From Blastococcus colisei (GTDB lineage Bacteria; Actinomycetota; Actinomycetes; Mycobacteriales; Geodermatophilaceae), in assembly GCF_006717095.1 (NCBI RefSeq), contig NZ_VFQE01000002.1, forward strand, positions 620,001 to 684,000: DNA of 64,000 nt, in the 5' to 3' direction. Under the pieces are notes generated by a model that ran no database searches, was not told the DNA's origin, and was given only the letters and a program-made list of their open reading frames with translations. This document shows, in pieces, positions 16,137 to 24,521 of the stretch (positions within the stretch are counted from its first letter, which is position 1; the number at the start of each line of letters is the position of its first letter). The position numbers and the translations under genes were made by a program.

Positions 16137-16897
16137 GCAAGGACCCGAGCGGCAGCCGTGCCGGCCGCGCGGCCCATGCAGGCGTATCCAGCGAGCTGCA
16201 TGCTCAGCGTCCCCTTCGGCATTGCGGGGGTGACCTCGGCTCTCGATCCCCGTCGGCGTTCACACGTGTACGTCGGTCACAGACCGTTCCGCTTCCCTCG
16301 GTCGCTGATATGGCTTCCCGGCAATTGCTCTCACCGGGGTCCGGCTCGAACGACAGAGCACTGACCGGTCCAATGTCCGACACGGTCAGTGTCCGGGGGA
16401 CAGTAGGCGTTACCGACCGCAACCGTCCAGACGAATGATCACCGGACCGGGCGCCCGTCGAACCAGGCGTGCCCCCGGGACGGAGGCGCAGCCCCCGGAC
16501 GGTGGTCCGCGGACCCCCGCGACCGTGTCCGCCGTGGGAATGATTCGTCCCCGCCGCCGGCCTGAGCGCGGAAGGATCTGTCGTGGTCGAGACGGAGCGA
16601 TCCGTCGTGCCCGAGGACATGGCCTGCCACGGCATCACACGAAGCGCTAACGTCGCGGCTCCGTGCGACACGGGAACGGGCTGGCCTCATGAAGGAGACG
16701 AGCGGCTTTGGGTAGCGGCCGGATGGGAACCGCGTGATCGTCAGCGCCATGCCCGTCGTCGATCGCCCCCTCGGTGCCCGGCGGGACACTCCTGCCGACG
16801 ACGGGGTGATGAACGGGCACGGCGTGCGGCGGATCGGGGCCCCGGAGCCGCTCACCGGCGGGTGCGCCCTGCCCTGCTGCACCGGGGTGGCCGTCCG
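16137..16897. other. Divergent promoter region with inverted repeats and tiny ORFs
   Basis: 760 bp between the phosphonate-type operon (leftward) and the flippase (rightward). CACTGACC (16359-16366) and GGTCAGTG (16384-16391) form an 8-bp inverted repeat with a 17-bp spacer; an overlapping dyad GACAC/GTGTC lies at its right side. Further right, TAACGT (16649-16654) could be the -10 of a transcript that starts near a GTG at 16663. From there a 9-codon ORF and an 8-codon ORF (16689) follow, linked by an ATGA overlap. They may be leader peptides, but evidence for translation is weak. Confidence 0.45.
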
Positions 16898-16901
16898 ATG
16901 A
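16734..16901 (+). CDS. Small Cys-containing ORF coupled to flippase gene
   Basis: A 55-codon frame from GTG 16734 (a 50-codon version starts at ATG 16749) whose TGA overlaps the flippase ATG as ATGA. The peptide ends GGCALPCCTGVAVR, with three cysteines close together, and is otherwise Arg/Gly/Pro-rich. No family was recognised. The overlap is the same device used throughout this locus and is the main reason to list it. It may simply be a translated leader. Confidence 0.3.
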   Translation: MIVSAMPVVDRPLGARRDTPADDGVMNGHGVRRIGAPEPLTGGCALPCCTGVAVR

Positions 16902-18520
16902 GCGGGTCTCGTCGCCTGCCGGCCGACCAGGGTCCTCGCCCGGACGACGGCCCGCCTCCCATGGCGGCGGCGCCCGACGACGCGCCCGGCGTAGCCGGAG
17001 GCGTCGCCGACACCGGCGAGATGCGCCGCACCCAGGTCCGGGGATCGACGCTCCTCGTGGTGGGTCGCATCCTCGCCCTGCTTCTCACCACGACGACGCA
17101 GATCGTGCTGGTGCGTGCGCTGACGATGAGCGACTTCGGCGCCTTCGGCTACGCGCTGGCGATCGCCTCGGCCGGACGGCTGCTGCTCTCCCTCGGTCAG
17201 GGCAAGCTGCTCAGCCGGTTCACCGCCAAGTACGAGGAGGAGCGCGACTACGATCGGATGTTCGGCAGCATGATCCTCGCCGCGGGGACGATCCTGCTGA
17301 CCAGCACGGTCTCGCTCGTCGCCCTCTTCATGCTGGCCGACGCCCTGGTCGGTTCGGCGGTGAGCGACCCGGCGACCGTGAAGGTCGTGCTCATCCTGGT
17401 CTTCCTGGCTCCGCTGGAGGCATTCGACCAGGTCTTCGTCTCACTCTTCGCGGCCTTCAGCAAGCCCCGCGCGATCTTCTTCCGCAAGTACCTGCTCACG
17501 CCGTCCCTGCGGCTCGCGGTCGTGCTGATCCTCGCCCTGACCGGCTCGTCCGTGACCTTCCTCGCCATCGGCTACGTGGCCGCGGGCGTCGTGGGACTGG
17601 CCCTGAACGTGACGCTGTTCGCCCAGGTACTGCGCGAACGCGACCTCCTCCGGCACCTGCGACTCCGCCGAGTCGTCCTGCCGTACCGGGCGGTCTTCTC
17701 GTTCTCCCTGCCGTTGATCACCGGCGAGCTGCTCACCCTGTCGCTGACCGTCGGCGGCGTCTTCATCCTCGCCTACTACCACTCGGCCGCCGAGGTGGCC
17801 GGCTACCGCGCAGTCTTCAACCCGGCCCGCCTGAACACTGCGGTCCTCCATGCCTTCGTCCCGATGTTCCTGCCGCTCGCCGCTCGGTTGTTCGCGCGGT
17901 CGGACATCGACGGTCTCCGCCGGACCTACTGGCAGACCGGCGCCTTCGTCGCAGTCCTGACGTTCCCGGTGTTCGGGCTGACCGGGCCCATGGCGGAGGA
18001 CACCACCGTCCTGTTGTTCGGAGAGGCCTACGCCGATTCCGGGCTCGTCCTCGCGCTGCTGTCCGCGGGCTACTACTTCAGCGTCGTGCTGGGCTTCAAC
18101 ACCTATGCCCTCCAGATCTGCGGGCGCATCCGGTTCCTCGTCGGCGTCAACACCGTCACGGCGGTGTTCAACGTTGCTCTCAGCCTGCTGCTCGTCCAGC
18201 GATACGCGGCGGTCGGCATAGCCATCGCGAACCTGAGCGCCCTCGTCCTGCAGAACGTGGTCAACCAGTGGGCGCTGCGACGCGCCCTGGGCACCTCGTT
18301 CATCGACCGCCGTTGCGCACTCTGCTACCTGGTGATTCTGTGCTCTGCCGCCGCGCTGTGGGCGTTCCAGGTGCTGGTCGACCCAGGACTGGTCCTGGGG
18401 CTGGCGTCCGTGGCCGTCGCCTCCGTCGTCGTACTCGTCGTCAGCCGCCGGGCGATCGAGCTGGGCGACACGTTTCCCGAGCTCCGCCGCGTACCGGTCC
18501 TACGGCTGCTCGTCCCATGA
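16898..18520 (+). CDS. Wzx-type polysaccharide flippase (MATE/MOP superfamily)
   Basis: 540 residues with about 14 hydrophobic helices after a cytoplasmic, Pro/Asp-rich N-terminus of some 45 residues. The first helix region (STLLVVGRILALLLTTTTQIVLVRAL) followed by SDFGAFGYALAIAS is the classic start of polysaccharide-biosynthesis MOP proteins, which flip undecaprenyl-linked repeat units to the outer face. The start is the ATG at 16898; an in-frame extension to 16583 is open but Arg-rich and unlike a protein N-terminus. A GT2 gene follows after 40 bp. Together with the ligase at 24522 it defines a Wzx/Wzy-type export route. Confidence 0.85.
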   Translation: MSGSRRLPADQGPRPDDGPPPMAAAPDDAPGVAGGVADTGEMRRTQVRGSTLLVVGRILALLLTTTTQIVLVRALTMSDFGAFGYALAIASAGRLLLSLGQGKLLSRFTAKYEEERDYDRMFGSMILAAGTILLTSTVSLVALFMLADALVGSAVSDPATVKVVLILVFLAPLEAFDQVFVSLFAAFSKPRAIFFRKYLLTPSLRLAVVLILALTGSSVTFLAIGYVAAGVVGLALNVTLFAQVLRERDLLRHLRLRRVVLPYRAVFSFSLPLITGELLTLSLTVGGVFILAYYHSAAEVAGYRAVFNPARLNTAVLHAFVPMFLPLAARLFARSDIDGLRRTYWQTGAFVAVLTFPVFGLTGPMAEDTTVLLFGEAYADSGLVLALLSAGYYFSVVLGFNTYALQICGRIRFLVGVNTVTAVFNVALSLLLVQRYAAVGIAIANLSALVLQNVVNQWALRRALGTSFIDRRCALCYLVILCSAAALWAFQVLVDPGLVLGLASVAVASVVVLVVSRRAIELGDTFPELRRVPVLRLLVP

Positions 18521-18560
18521 TCTGCACGAATCCGCCATCTGCGAAGGAAGAGATGCTCCC

Positions 18561-19613
18561 GTGACGCTGTCGAAGAACGCCGGCCGGGCACGTCCCGGGC
18601 CGGGCGAAGCCGTGTCCGACGCACAGGAGGCGACGGAGGACCTGGTCAGCGTCATCATCCCGGCTCGTAACGAGGAGCGCTCCATCGGGGCGACGCTCGA
18701 TGCCCTCCGGGGTCAGGACTACCGCAACCTGCAGATCATCGTCGCCGACGGCGGGTCGACCGACGGCACGGTGGCGGTCGTGCAGAGGCATATGGCTGAG
18801 GACCCGCGGGTCGAGCTGGTGCACAACCCGCGGCAGATCACCCCCGTCGCCCTGAACGTCGCGACCGCGCAGGCGCGCGGACCGTGGCTGGTGCGGATGG
18901 ACGCCCACTCGATGGTCGATGCCGGGTACGTGGGCGGGGCGGTGGCCCGGTTGCGCGAGGGACGCTGGGGTGGGGTCGGTGGCCGCAAGGACGGCGGCGC
19001 CGCCACCCCGCCCGGTCGGGCCATCGCCGCGGCCCTCGGCAGCCGGTTCGGGGTCGGTGGGTCGGTCTACCACCACGGCATCAGGGAGCAGGAGGTCGAC
19101 CACATCCCGTTCGGTGCCTATCCCACCGAGCTGGTGCGCCGGCTCGGCGGTTGGGACGAGCGCCTCATGACCAACCAGGACTTCGAGTTCGACTATCGGC
19201 TGCGCCGGAGCGGCGCCCGGCTGCTCTTCGATCCGCGGCTGCGGATCGCCTGGCAGAGCAAGGAGTCGGTGCGCGACTTCTATCGCCAGTACCGCCGCTA
19301 CGGACGCGGCAAGGTGGACGTCGCACTGCTGCACCCCCGGTCGCTGCAACCACGACACCTCGGGCCGCCGCTCCTCATCGCATACCTCGTCGCGTCCGCT
19401 GCGGTCGGGGTGCGCAGGCCGGGTCGGGCCGCGGCCATGGTGGCCCCGTACGCCGTCGCTCTGACCGCCGCCTCGGTGACCACTGCCCGCACGCTGGAGG
19501 ACCCTCGAGCACGGCCGTTCGTGCCGGCCGCGTTCCTCGCGATGCACATCGGCTGGGGTATCGGCGTCTGGTCCCGCGCGGTGGAGCTGCTTACCCGCAG
19601 GACGACGCGGTGA
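18561..19613 (+). CDS. GT2 glycosyltransferase
   Basis: 350 residues from a GTG with GGAAGAG upstream. The GT-A domain has VIIPARNEE (near 32), DGGSTDG (63-69), a metal-binding acidic region in VRMDAHS, and LGGWDERLMTNQDFEFDYRL with the ED-like acceptor-site acids. Two or three hydrophobic helices near the C-terminus (PLLIAYLVASAAVGV and following) anchor it to the membrane. It resembles succinoglycan ExoA-like transferases that add a sugar to a lipid-linked repeat unit. Its TGA overlaps the GTG of the HPr-kinase-like gene by 4 bp. The sugar donor is not predictable. Confidence 0.85.
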   Translation: MTLSKNAGRARPGPGEAVSDAQEATEDLVSVIIPARNEERSIGATLDALRGQDYRNLQIIVADGGSTDGTVAVVQRHMAEDPRVELVHNPRQITPVALNVATAQARGPWLVRMDAHSMVDAGYVGGAVARLREGRWGGVGGRKDGGAATPPGRAIAAALGSRFGVGGSVYHHGIREQEVDHIPFGAYPTELVRRLGGWDERLMTNQDFEFDYRLRRSGARLLFDPRLRIAWQSKESVRDFYRQYRRYGRGKVDVALLHPRSLQPRHLGPPLLIAYLVASAAVGVRRPGRAAAMVAPYAVALTAASVTTARTLEDPRARPFVPAAFLAMHIGWGIGVWSRAVELLTRRTTR

Positions 19614-20767
19614 GGGCCGTGCCGGCTGCCGAAGAAGCCGTGGACGACGTGATCGCACCTCACGTGGACTTCGACCTGCATGGCATCGTCGGGCTGCGCT
19701 TGCTCGACCCACGGGCGCAGGACGTCGACACGATCACCCGCCAGATCGGACCCCTGACCGCCCCGTTGACCGGGGACCCCGACATCACGGTCAGACTCGT
19801 GGACCGCCTTCCGGATCCGGGTCGCCTCACCTACGCCGGCTGGCCGGATTCGGCCGCCGCAGGCGACGACTTCTTCGTGCTCCGAGGACGGGACGGGGTC
19901 GCCGCGCGCACCCTGCTGCCGGTGGATGCCGTAGGCGGACGCTGCGACATCGTGTGCGAGCGGCGGGCCGGTGCCGTGCCGCACCTGCTCGCCGTCATCA
20001 ACCTGACCGCCCTGGCCAAGGGGGTCCTGCCCTTGCACGCCTCCGCGTTCACCTATAGGGGAGCCGGCGTGCTCGCCACGGGCTGGGCGAAGGGCGGGAA
20101 GACGGAGACGTTGCTTGCATTCGCCGCGCGAGGCGCCCACTACGTCGGTGACGAATGGGTCTATCTGACCCCGGACGGGAACATGTACGGCGTCCCGGAG
20201 CCGATCAGGCTCTGGCACTGGCACGTGGCGCAGCTGCCTGCTCTGCGTGCCACGCTCCCCTGGAGCACCAGGGCCCGGCTCGGCGCGCTGCCATCCATCG
20301 CGTCGTCGACGACAGCTCTGGCCGGCGCCCTCGCCGGACTACCCGCCTCGGTGCTGCGGCGGACCGCACCGGTGCTGCGTCGTCAGGCGTACGTCCAGGT
20401 TCCACCGGCCCGCCTCTTCGGTGCGGACGCCATCGCCTTGCGCGGGCGCCTCGATCACATCGTGCTCGTCGTCAGCCACGACCGGGACGACGTCAGCATC
20501 GAACCGGTTCCCGGCACCCAGGTCGCCGCCCGCATGCTGGCCTCACTCGAGGACGAACGCAGCCCTTTCCTCCAGCTCTACCGCCAGTTCCGGTTCCTGT
20601 TCCCGGATCGCCGGGCCGCCGTCGTGGAAGAGGCGCCCGCGATCGAGCGCCGGCTGCTCGAGCAGACCCTCTCCGACCGGCCGGCGCATCTGCTGCGCCA
20701 TCCGTATCCCGTGCATATCGAGTCGCTGGTCGAACCCGTCGAGCAGATGCTGCGGGCCGCGCGGTGA
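19610..20767 (+). CDS. HPr-kinase/phosphorylase-like protein
   Basis: 385 residues from a GTG overlapping the GT2 stop. The central part carries the HprK C-terminal-domain pattern: a PLHASAF strand, P-loop TGWAKGGKTE (about 157-166), then HYVGDEWVYL with acidic residues near 181-182. This fold phosphorylates Ser or sugar-like hydroxyls. There is no PTS or HPr gene nearby, and the N-terminal 130 residues do not look like the HprK sensor domain. Such orphan HprK-like kinases occur in actinobacterial polysaccharide and peptide clusters. Coupling to a glycosyltransferase suggests a substrate on the polymer pathway (inference). Confidence 0.7.
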   Translation: MRAVPAAEEAVDDVIAPHVDFDLHGIVGLRLLDPRAQDVDTITRQIGPLTAPLTGDPDITVRLVDRLPDPGRLTYAGWPDSAAAGDDFFVLRGRDGVAARTLLPVDAVGGRCDIVCERRAGAVPHLLAVINLTALAKGVLPLHASAFTYRGAGVLATGWAKGGKTETLLAFAARGAHYVGDEWVYLTPDGNMYGVPEPIRLWHWHVAQLPALRATLPWSTRARLGALPSIASSTTALAGALAGLPASVLRRTAPVLRRQAYVQVPPARLFGADAIALRGRLDHIVLVVSHDRDDVSIEPVPGTQVAARMLASLEDERSPFLQLYRQFRFLFPDRRAAVVEEAPAIERRLLEQTLSDRPAHLLRHPYPVHIESLVEPVEQMLRAAR

Positions 20768-20885
20768 GCCCGGCGTGTTCCATGCGCGGGTCAACTCGTG
20801 GTGCCGGCGTTCCGGGCGTGATTAGCTGCGAAGACCATTCGACGAGCTGCAGGGGCAGGGCCATGACAGCGATGGGCAGGAGTCG

Positions 20886-22112
20886 ATGAGGGCGGCCGGT
20901 ACCGACGCCGTCGGCGCGTTGCGCTGGGGCCTGCGCCGCTACCGCTGGCTGGTCCTCGCTTGCCTCGTTCTCGGGGCGGTCGTGGCGCCGCGCGCGGAGG
21001 CGCGCTTCGAGACCCCCGTCGAGGCGGAGTCCCTGGTCATCGCGCAAGTTCTCGACATGGACCTCGTCGCGCTCCCCCGGTACGGCGAGGCGGTCTTCGA
21101 CAACGGGGCGGTCGCCGAAGCTGTCGCAGCGCGGTTTCCCGACATCGACGAGTTCGATGACATCGTCCCGAACCGGATCTCCTTGGTCGCCGAGCAGGAC
21201 TCCATCGTCTTCCGGGTCGTCGGTCGCGACGTCGACCCGCAGATCGCAGCCGATCTGGCCAACACCGCCACCGAGGCCTTCCTCCCGGCGCTCAACGCCA
21301 CGGGAGTCGGTGCGGGCCTCTTCGCCTTGCAGAGCCCGGCGACGCCGCCCGCCGTCGAGGAGGACAGGCTCGGCAGCCTGATCGCCATTCCGATCGGACT
21401 GGTCGCCGGACTCTTCCTCGCCCTCACGCTGGTGTCCTTGTTCCTCATCGTCCGCCGGCCGATCATCGCGGCGGAGGATGCCGAGGAGGCAACTGGGGTT
21501 CCGGTTCTCGGCACGGTGAAGGTGCCCCGGACGCGGCGCGGGGTGTACGCGCCGCCCGAGGAGTTCCCCGGCCTGGTCCCGGTGTGCCGCCGCCTGCTCC
21601 ACCTATCCACGTCAACGCTGGTACTGGTCAGTCAGCGCCGTGACAGAAGGGCTCGCGCGCAGCTCACGGCAGCGCTGGCGAAAGTTCTCGTGCGCGTCCG
21701 TGACGTCCGTCTGATCGGCCCCACGGTGCCGGAGCTGAACGGCGTTCGCTCCATCGGCACGTTCGAGCTCGAGGAGATGGTCGCAGAGCTGGAGGTCGCT
21801 GCCGGCGCACCCCCTAGCGATTCGAACGGGGCCCGCGGGACCGGCCGAGCGCGCATCACCATCGTCGACAGCAGCGAGCCACTGGATCTCGTCCAGCCAC
21901 CGCGACTGACCGCGACCGTCCTCGTCTTCCGAGAGGGCATCCGCAGCGCTGCCCTGCAGGCCGCAGTCGTGGAGCACCTGGGCGGCAGCGCGGAGGCCCG
22001 GCTACTGCTCGTCAAGAAGGGCCGCTGGTCGCGGGCCAGGCCGAAGCCCCACGTCGAGGTGACCGAGGACGTGGACCCCCGGGAAGCCGCAATGCTGGCC
22101 GACAAGAGCTGA
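20886..22112 (+). CDS. Wzz/chain-length-like membrane protein (first paralogue)
   Basis: 408 residues from an ATG with GCAGGAG just upstream. A first membrane helix (about 19-37) is followed by an extracytoplasmic region of some 120 residues with the Wzz-like pattern of long helices. A second helix (about 162-185, IAIPIGLVAGLFLALTLVSLF) leads to a cytoplasmic region starting RRPIIAAEDAEEATGVPVLGTVKVPR. That join is typical of polysaccharide co-polymerases fused to a BY-kinase domain, but here the kinase P-loop is missing, leaving a degenerate domain. It likely sets chain length or assists export. A close paralogue lies at 30159. Confidence 0.75.
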   Translation: MRAAGTDAVGALRWGLRRYRWLVLACLVLGAVVAPRAEARFETPVEAESLVIAQVLDMDLVALPRYGEAVFDNGAVAEAVAARFPDIDEFDDIVPNRISLVAEQDSIVFRVVGRDVDPQIAADLANTATEAFLPALNATGVGAGLFALQSPATPPAVEEDRLGSLIAIPIGLVAGLFLALTLVSLFLIVRRPIIAAEDAEEATGVPVLGTVKVPRTRRGVYAPPEEFPGLVPVCRRLLHLSTSTLVLVSQRRDRRARAQLTAALAKVLVRVRDVRLIGPTVPELNGVRSIGTFELEEMVAELEVAAGAPPSDSNGARGTGRARITIVDSSEPLDLVQPPRLTATVLVFREGIRSAALQAAVVEHLGGSAEARLLLVKKGRWSRARPKPHVEVTEDVDPREAAMLADKS

Positions 22113-22190
22113 GGGGCTCCTGAACCGCTGCCCGGCGCATGTCCCGGCCGGACCCGGCGGGGCAGCAACGGCGGTCACCGTCCGACGTGA

Positions 22191-23351
22191 CTACGTCGTC
22201 CGAGCGGAGTCCGACTCGATCAGCTCGAGCAGCCGTCGTGACTCCCGGCGCAGGAACCCGGACGCCCACTCGACCGAAGCCGCGCGCAGGCGCCCCCGCC
22301 ATCCGGCAGGTGCGCTATCGACCGCCGCCGACCACTTGTCCAGGGTGATGAGCAGCTGATGGCAGCGGAGCTCCGGCAGCCACAGCCGATCCTCGGCACG
22401 GTAGCCCTCGATGACCGCCCGCTCCCGGCGGTCGAGTCCGCCTCGGCTGTACGCCGCCCCGCGGGTGTGCAACTGAGCACCGAGTAGGCGGATCGCCACG
22501 AGGAGGCGGCTGAGGTCCTCATGTCGCGGCACCACCCACCGTGGCATGGGGTCGAAGACAGTCAGGCGGCCCGCTCGGTCCAGGAACATGTTGCGTGGGG
22601 CGTAGTCGCCGTGACCGACGGCCGAGGGCAGCCGTTCCGGCAGCAACTGCTCGGCCAGAGCTGCCCCTCTGCGCGCCACGTCGCCGAGAGCGCGTCGACC
22701 GAGTCGGGTCGTGAGGAACTCGTCGTAGGCCAGGAACTGGTGGACGACGTCGTGTCGGGTCGGCTGCCGGGCAGGGAGCTCCTGACGAGGCATCTCCCGC
22801 TGGAACCGGTGCAGCCAGGCTCCCGCCTTCCACCAGGCCTCCTCCGTGCTGCGGTGGCGGGACAGCACATGCTGCGGCGAGAGCCGGCTCTCCGCGAGAA
22901 GACGGTCCCGCAGCGTCGGGGCGTCGACGTACTCCATGAGGATGGTGTCCTCATGGACCAGATGGTGCAGCGGACGGACGACGCTGAATCCGGGATCGGC
23001 GCCGCCGAACATGGTCTCGATGGCCCTGAGTCCGGCGTACTCGAGGGCGGTCGACTCCGAGGGAGGCAGCGAGCCAGACGCGAGTCTCGGTCGTGTGCCT
23101 CCTCGCTCGGCGCCGTCGTCACCGGGCCAGCCTCGGCGGACCTTCGCGAGCACCCGCGGCAGTTGCGATCCGTCGTCGAGGTACACGCCGTAGAGGACGG
23201 CACGAGGCCGCTGGACCAGGCGCTGGAGTCGCACCGTCGAGCGCGCGCCGGCTCCGGGGAACCAGTCGTCGGCATGCTCCGCGACGCGGTCGAGGATCGC
23301 CCGCTCGACGGCTCTCGACCGATCCTCCGAGGATTGTGCAGAGGTGCCCAG
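22191..23351 (-). CDS. APH-fold kinase (first paralogue), CTG start
   Basis: 386 residues if translation starts at the CTG at 23351, which has AGGAG six bases upstream. A GTG at 23234 is the first conventional start but would remove a segment (HADDWFPGAGARSTV) that aligns with the paralogue at 27011. With the CTG both proteins are exactly 386 residues. Kinase features are a VLAKVR lysine, the catalytic loop VGHGDYAPRNMFL (HGDxxxxN) and the metal-binding VFDPMPRW. Homologues phosphorylate small hydroxylated molecules. In this locus a sugar or lipid-linked intermediate is plausible (inference). The sulfotransferase gene ends 69 bp upstream. Confidence 0.75.
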   Translation of the reverse strand: MGTSAQSSEDRSRAVERAILDRVAEHADDWFPGAGARSTVRLQRLVQRPRAVLYGVYLDDGSQLPRVLAKVRRGWPGDDGAERGGTRPRLASGSLPPSESTALEYAGLRAIETMFGGADPGFSVVRPLHHLVHEDTILMEYVDAPTLRDRLLAESRLSPQHVLSRHRSTEEAWWKAGAWLHRFQREMPRQELPARQPTRHDVVHQFLAYDEFLTTRLGRRALGDVARRGAALAEQLLPERLPSAVGHGDYAPRNMFLDRAGRLTVFDPMPRWVVPRHEDLSRLLVAIRLLGAQLHTRGAAYSRGGLDRRERAVIEGYRAEDRLWLPELRCHQLLITLDKWSAAVDSAPAGWRGRLRAASVEWASGFLRRESRRLLELIESDSARTT

Positions 23352-23420
23352 CTCTCGCTCCTGTCTCGATTCGGCGGTGGGATCGCCCCGGTACGGCGGC
23401 CGATCGGCCAGCGCGTCGAA

Positions 23421-24521
23421 CTACCCGCGCTCGCGTGCCGTCGGTCCGCGCCCGGCCTTGCCGACGGCTCCCCGCAGCTCGTCGGGCAGCCCGGCAGCAC
23501 GGCGCTGTGCCCGCCGCAAGGCGTCGCTCCAGCGCACGGCGCGACGGGATCGGACCCTCCTGAGGGCGGCTTCGGCCTGCTGGAGGCGCTTGGCGAGCTC
23601 GGCCGGGTTCATGTCCGGCATGATCACCGCCTCGGCGCGATCATCGAGCGGCACGGCGTGGGATCCGCGCTGCTTGTCCGCGAGTGCGGCACCGGTGAGC
23701 AACCGGCTCCGGCCCTCCGAGTCGGGGAGGACCAGCGGCCCGGGAGCGCCCGGCCGCTCCGGGTCGTAGCCGAAGAAGGCGGCCAGCGGCCCCGTGCGCT
23801 GCACGAGCAGGTCCAGCTCCTCCCCCTGCAGCGCTTCGGCCCACCGGTCGGCGAGCTCGGTCATGATGGGGTCACGCGTGCGAGTGGTACCGGCCGAGAG
23901 CCGCGGCGCCCCGCGAGCGGCCTGGACGTCGTTGTGGCGCAGCAGGTCATCCGACCAGGGCTCGCCCAGCCAGTCGACCAGCTCTCGCAAGGTGGCCTCG
24001 GGCTCGGCGACGAGGTCCTCGTAGCGGAGCAGGGCGAACCGGTCACCGCCGAGCTCCAGCCCACGCTGGAGGATCTCCTTGTTCGTGTCGTCCCAGTACG
24101 TCACGGCGTCCTCGACGGCGTAGTGGAACTTGCGCATGAGGGAGTGCACGACCGCGCCGGGATGGCGCACGATCCCGACGAAGACCGCGTCCGGGAACAC
24201 GGTCGCCATCTGGGCCATGTGCTGGGCGTGGAACGGGGTCTTCTCACCCCATCGCTGCTTGCCCTGGACTCGTGCGTGCCGCTCGAACAGGCCGGAGTAG
24301 AACTCGCGGAGACGGGCGTCGAACTCGTCCTCGGTCCACCCGATCCGCTCGTACCACCCGGCGCCGTGCTTCCAGTTCGGGATCGTCTTGGTCGCCGCGA
24401 GGGCGCCCATGAAGCCGGTCTCCTCGCTGATGGAGATGTGCGGGTGAGCATCAAGTATGAGTCGGAACAGCGTGCTCCCCGACCTCATGGTGCCGATGAC
24501 GAACATCGGACGTCCCAGCAT
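23421..24521 (-). CDS. PAPS-dependent sulfotransferase (type 1)
   Basis: 366 residues. The N-terminal FVIGTMRSGSTLF (residues 7-19) is the 5'-phosphosulfate-binding loop, and IVRHPGAVVHSLMRK is the 3'-phosphate-binding segment. RYEDLVAEPEATLREL is the usual downstream helix. It should move sulfate from PAPS to a carbohydrate or lipid hydroxyl. Its ATG follows the ligase stop codon directly, so the two are co-translated. A basic C-terminal tail of about 60 residues (RRVRSRRAVRW) is unusual. PAPS is probably supplied by the cys modules at 39-43 and 52-57 kb. Confidence 0.85.
   Translation of the reverse strand: MLGRPMFVIGTMRSGSTLFRLILDAHPHISISEETGFMGALAATKTIPNWKHGAGWYERIGWTEDEFDARLREFYSGLFERHARVQGKQRWGEKTPFHAQHMAQMATVFPDAVFVGIVRHPGAVVHSLMRKFHYAVEDAVTYWDDTNKEILQRGLELGGDRFALLRYEDLVAEPEATLRELVDWLGEPWSDDLLRHNDVQAARGAPRLSAGTTRTRDPIMTELADRWAEALQGEELDLLVQRTGPLAAFFGYDPERPGAPGPLVLPDSEGRSRLLTGAALADKQRGSHAVPLDDRAEAVIMPDMNPAELAKRLQQAEAALRRVRSRRAVRWSDALRRAQRRAAGLPDELRGAVGKAGRGPTARERG

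Noticed and set aside
16583-16897. N-terminal extension of the flippase to GTG 16583
   Set aside because: The extension is Arg-rich with no hydrophobic pattern, whereas the ATG at 16898 gives a normal Wzx N-terminus.
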